Below, one piece after another: positions 6,395-7,032 of a DNA stretch of 7,032 bases; position 1 is the first letter of the stretch, and every line of letters starts with the position of its first letter. The stretch lies in assembly GCA_934317185.1 (NCBI GenBank), contig CAKREJ010000087.1:1-7032 (forward strand), in the 5' to 3' direction. The position numbers and the translations under genes are program-made. The DNA is from an uncultured Anaerobutyricum sp. Its GTDB lineage: Bacteria > Bacillota > Clostridia > Lachnospirales > Lachnospiraceae. The notes beneath the pieces were generated by a model that ran no database searches, was not told where the DNA came from, and saw only the letters and a program-made list of their open reading frames with translations.

Positions 6395-7032
6395 ATGATG
6401 ACAGAAGAGTATACAGAGGAATATAAAAAAGCAAGAAAAGCAGCGATGAAGCAGTATCGTACCTGTGTATCAAGAGGCTGGTCGTTATATCCGCCGGTGC
6501 TAGATGAAGTATCCGCTTATGTAAAAACGGCAGGAGAAGAAGTTCTTGGAGAAATGGAAATACCACTTTCGCTTGTGACCGGGACGAGAACTGCAGGCAG
6601 GCAGAATGCCTTTAGCAAAGACTTTCTTCCTATTCTTCCAGAGAATAGTGAGTTTGCAAGAAAGTGGATCACACTTTATGAGGCACAGATGGAGGAAGGG
6701 ATTCGTGACCCGATTTTAGTTTATGAATTTATGCATCAGTTTTATGTTCAGGAAGGAAATAAACGAGTCAGCGTCATGAAGTACCTTGATGCCTCACATA
6801 TTATGGCAAAGGTAATCCGAATTTTGCCAGAAAAAACAGATGACCCGTCTGTAAAGCTTTATTATGAATTTATAGAATTTTATCGTAGTACAAAATTGTA
6901 TGATATTGTCTGTAAACAGTCGGGAAATTATGCGAAACTCCTGAAACTTATGGGGAAGGAACGGAACGAAGCTTGCAGTGATGAGGAACGGAAGAAGTTA
7001 CAAAGCCTTTTCTATCATTTTTCTTCTATATA
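6395..7032 (+). CDS. Protein with ParB-like EGNKR motif, 3' end cut by window
   Basis: The visible 212 residues are soluble with no signal peptide or membrane helix. Residues about 55-133 follow the pattern of the ParB/sulfiredoxin-like fold: IPLSLVTGTRTAGR, then a helix, EEGIRDPILVYE, and FYVQEGNKRVSVMKYL, where EGNKR matches the ParB GxxR nucleotide-binding motif. Residues 5-45 are charged and helical. I do not recognise a firm product. From memory, similar N-termini occur on larger Lachnospiraceae proteins labelled BMP-type substrate-binding proteins, so a sugar- or nucleoside-binding domain may follow outside the window; this is a weak recollection. The start is ATG 6395 (ATG 6398 also possible), as an in-frame stop lies at 6386-6388; GGGAG (6377-6381) is 13 nt upstream, a rather long spacing. 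It has its own promoter. Confidence 0.8.
   Translation, partial: MMTEEYTEEYKKARKAAMKQYRTCVSRGWSLYPPVLDEVSAYVKTAGEEVLGEMEIPLSLVTGTRTAGRQNAFSKDFLPILPENSEFARKWITLYEAQMEEGIRDPILVYEFMHQFYVQEGNKRVSVMKYLDASHIMAKVIRILPEKTDDPSVKLYYEFIEFYRSTKLYDIVCKQSGNYAKLLKLMGKERNEACSDEERKKLQSLFYHFSSI

Overview
The window looks like chromosomal DNA of a low-GC gut clostridium, most likely a Lachnospiraceae member (Blautia/Dorea/Ruminococcus type). This rests on the AT-rich coding style, strong AGGAGG ribosome sites, a class II (Firmicutes-type) GalT, a GalK with the clostridial GNHTDH motif, and a T-box leader. No taxonomic search was possible.

Layout. At the left edge lies a sodium/bile-acid-symporter-like (BASS) transporter on the minus strand, cut by the window. 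It has its own TTGACA/TATAAT promoter and a complete T-box leader of about 290 nt, so its expression should depend on an uncharged tRNA. Back to back with it, on the plus strand, is a small DUF2007-like gene with its own good promoter. Next comes a LacI-family repressor on the minus strand. The two genes converge on a large composite palindrome (about 1717-1888) that reads as a bidirectional terminator and possibly a dispersed repeat.

Centre. The repressor is divergent from a galK-galT operon, the first two enzymes of the Leloir route. The intergenic region holds a promoter for each side and an array of AGTAAA/TTTACT half-sites that overlaps the galK promoter, so the LacI protein is probably the galactose repressor (GalR) of this cluster. 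No galE or mutarotase is present in the window.

Right. After galT comes a second long imperfect hairpin (6143-6246) ending in a T tract. It is followed by a promoter with an operator-like GTATAC pair and the start of a gene whose visible 212 residues contain a ParB/sulfiredoxin-like EGNKR motif; it runs off the window.

The coding content is mostly ordinary carbohydrate metabolism. The parts most worth checking are the T-box-controlled BASS transporter, the two long hairpin elements with similar ends, the symmetrical operator array, the altered substrate motif of GalK and the unexplained ParB-like protein at the right edge.
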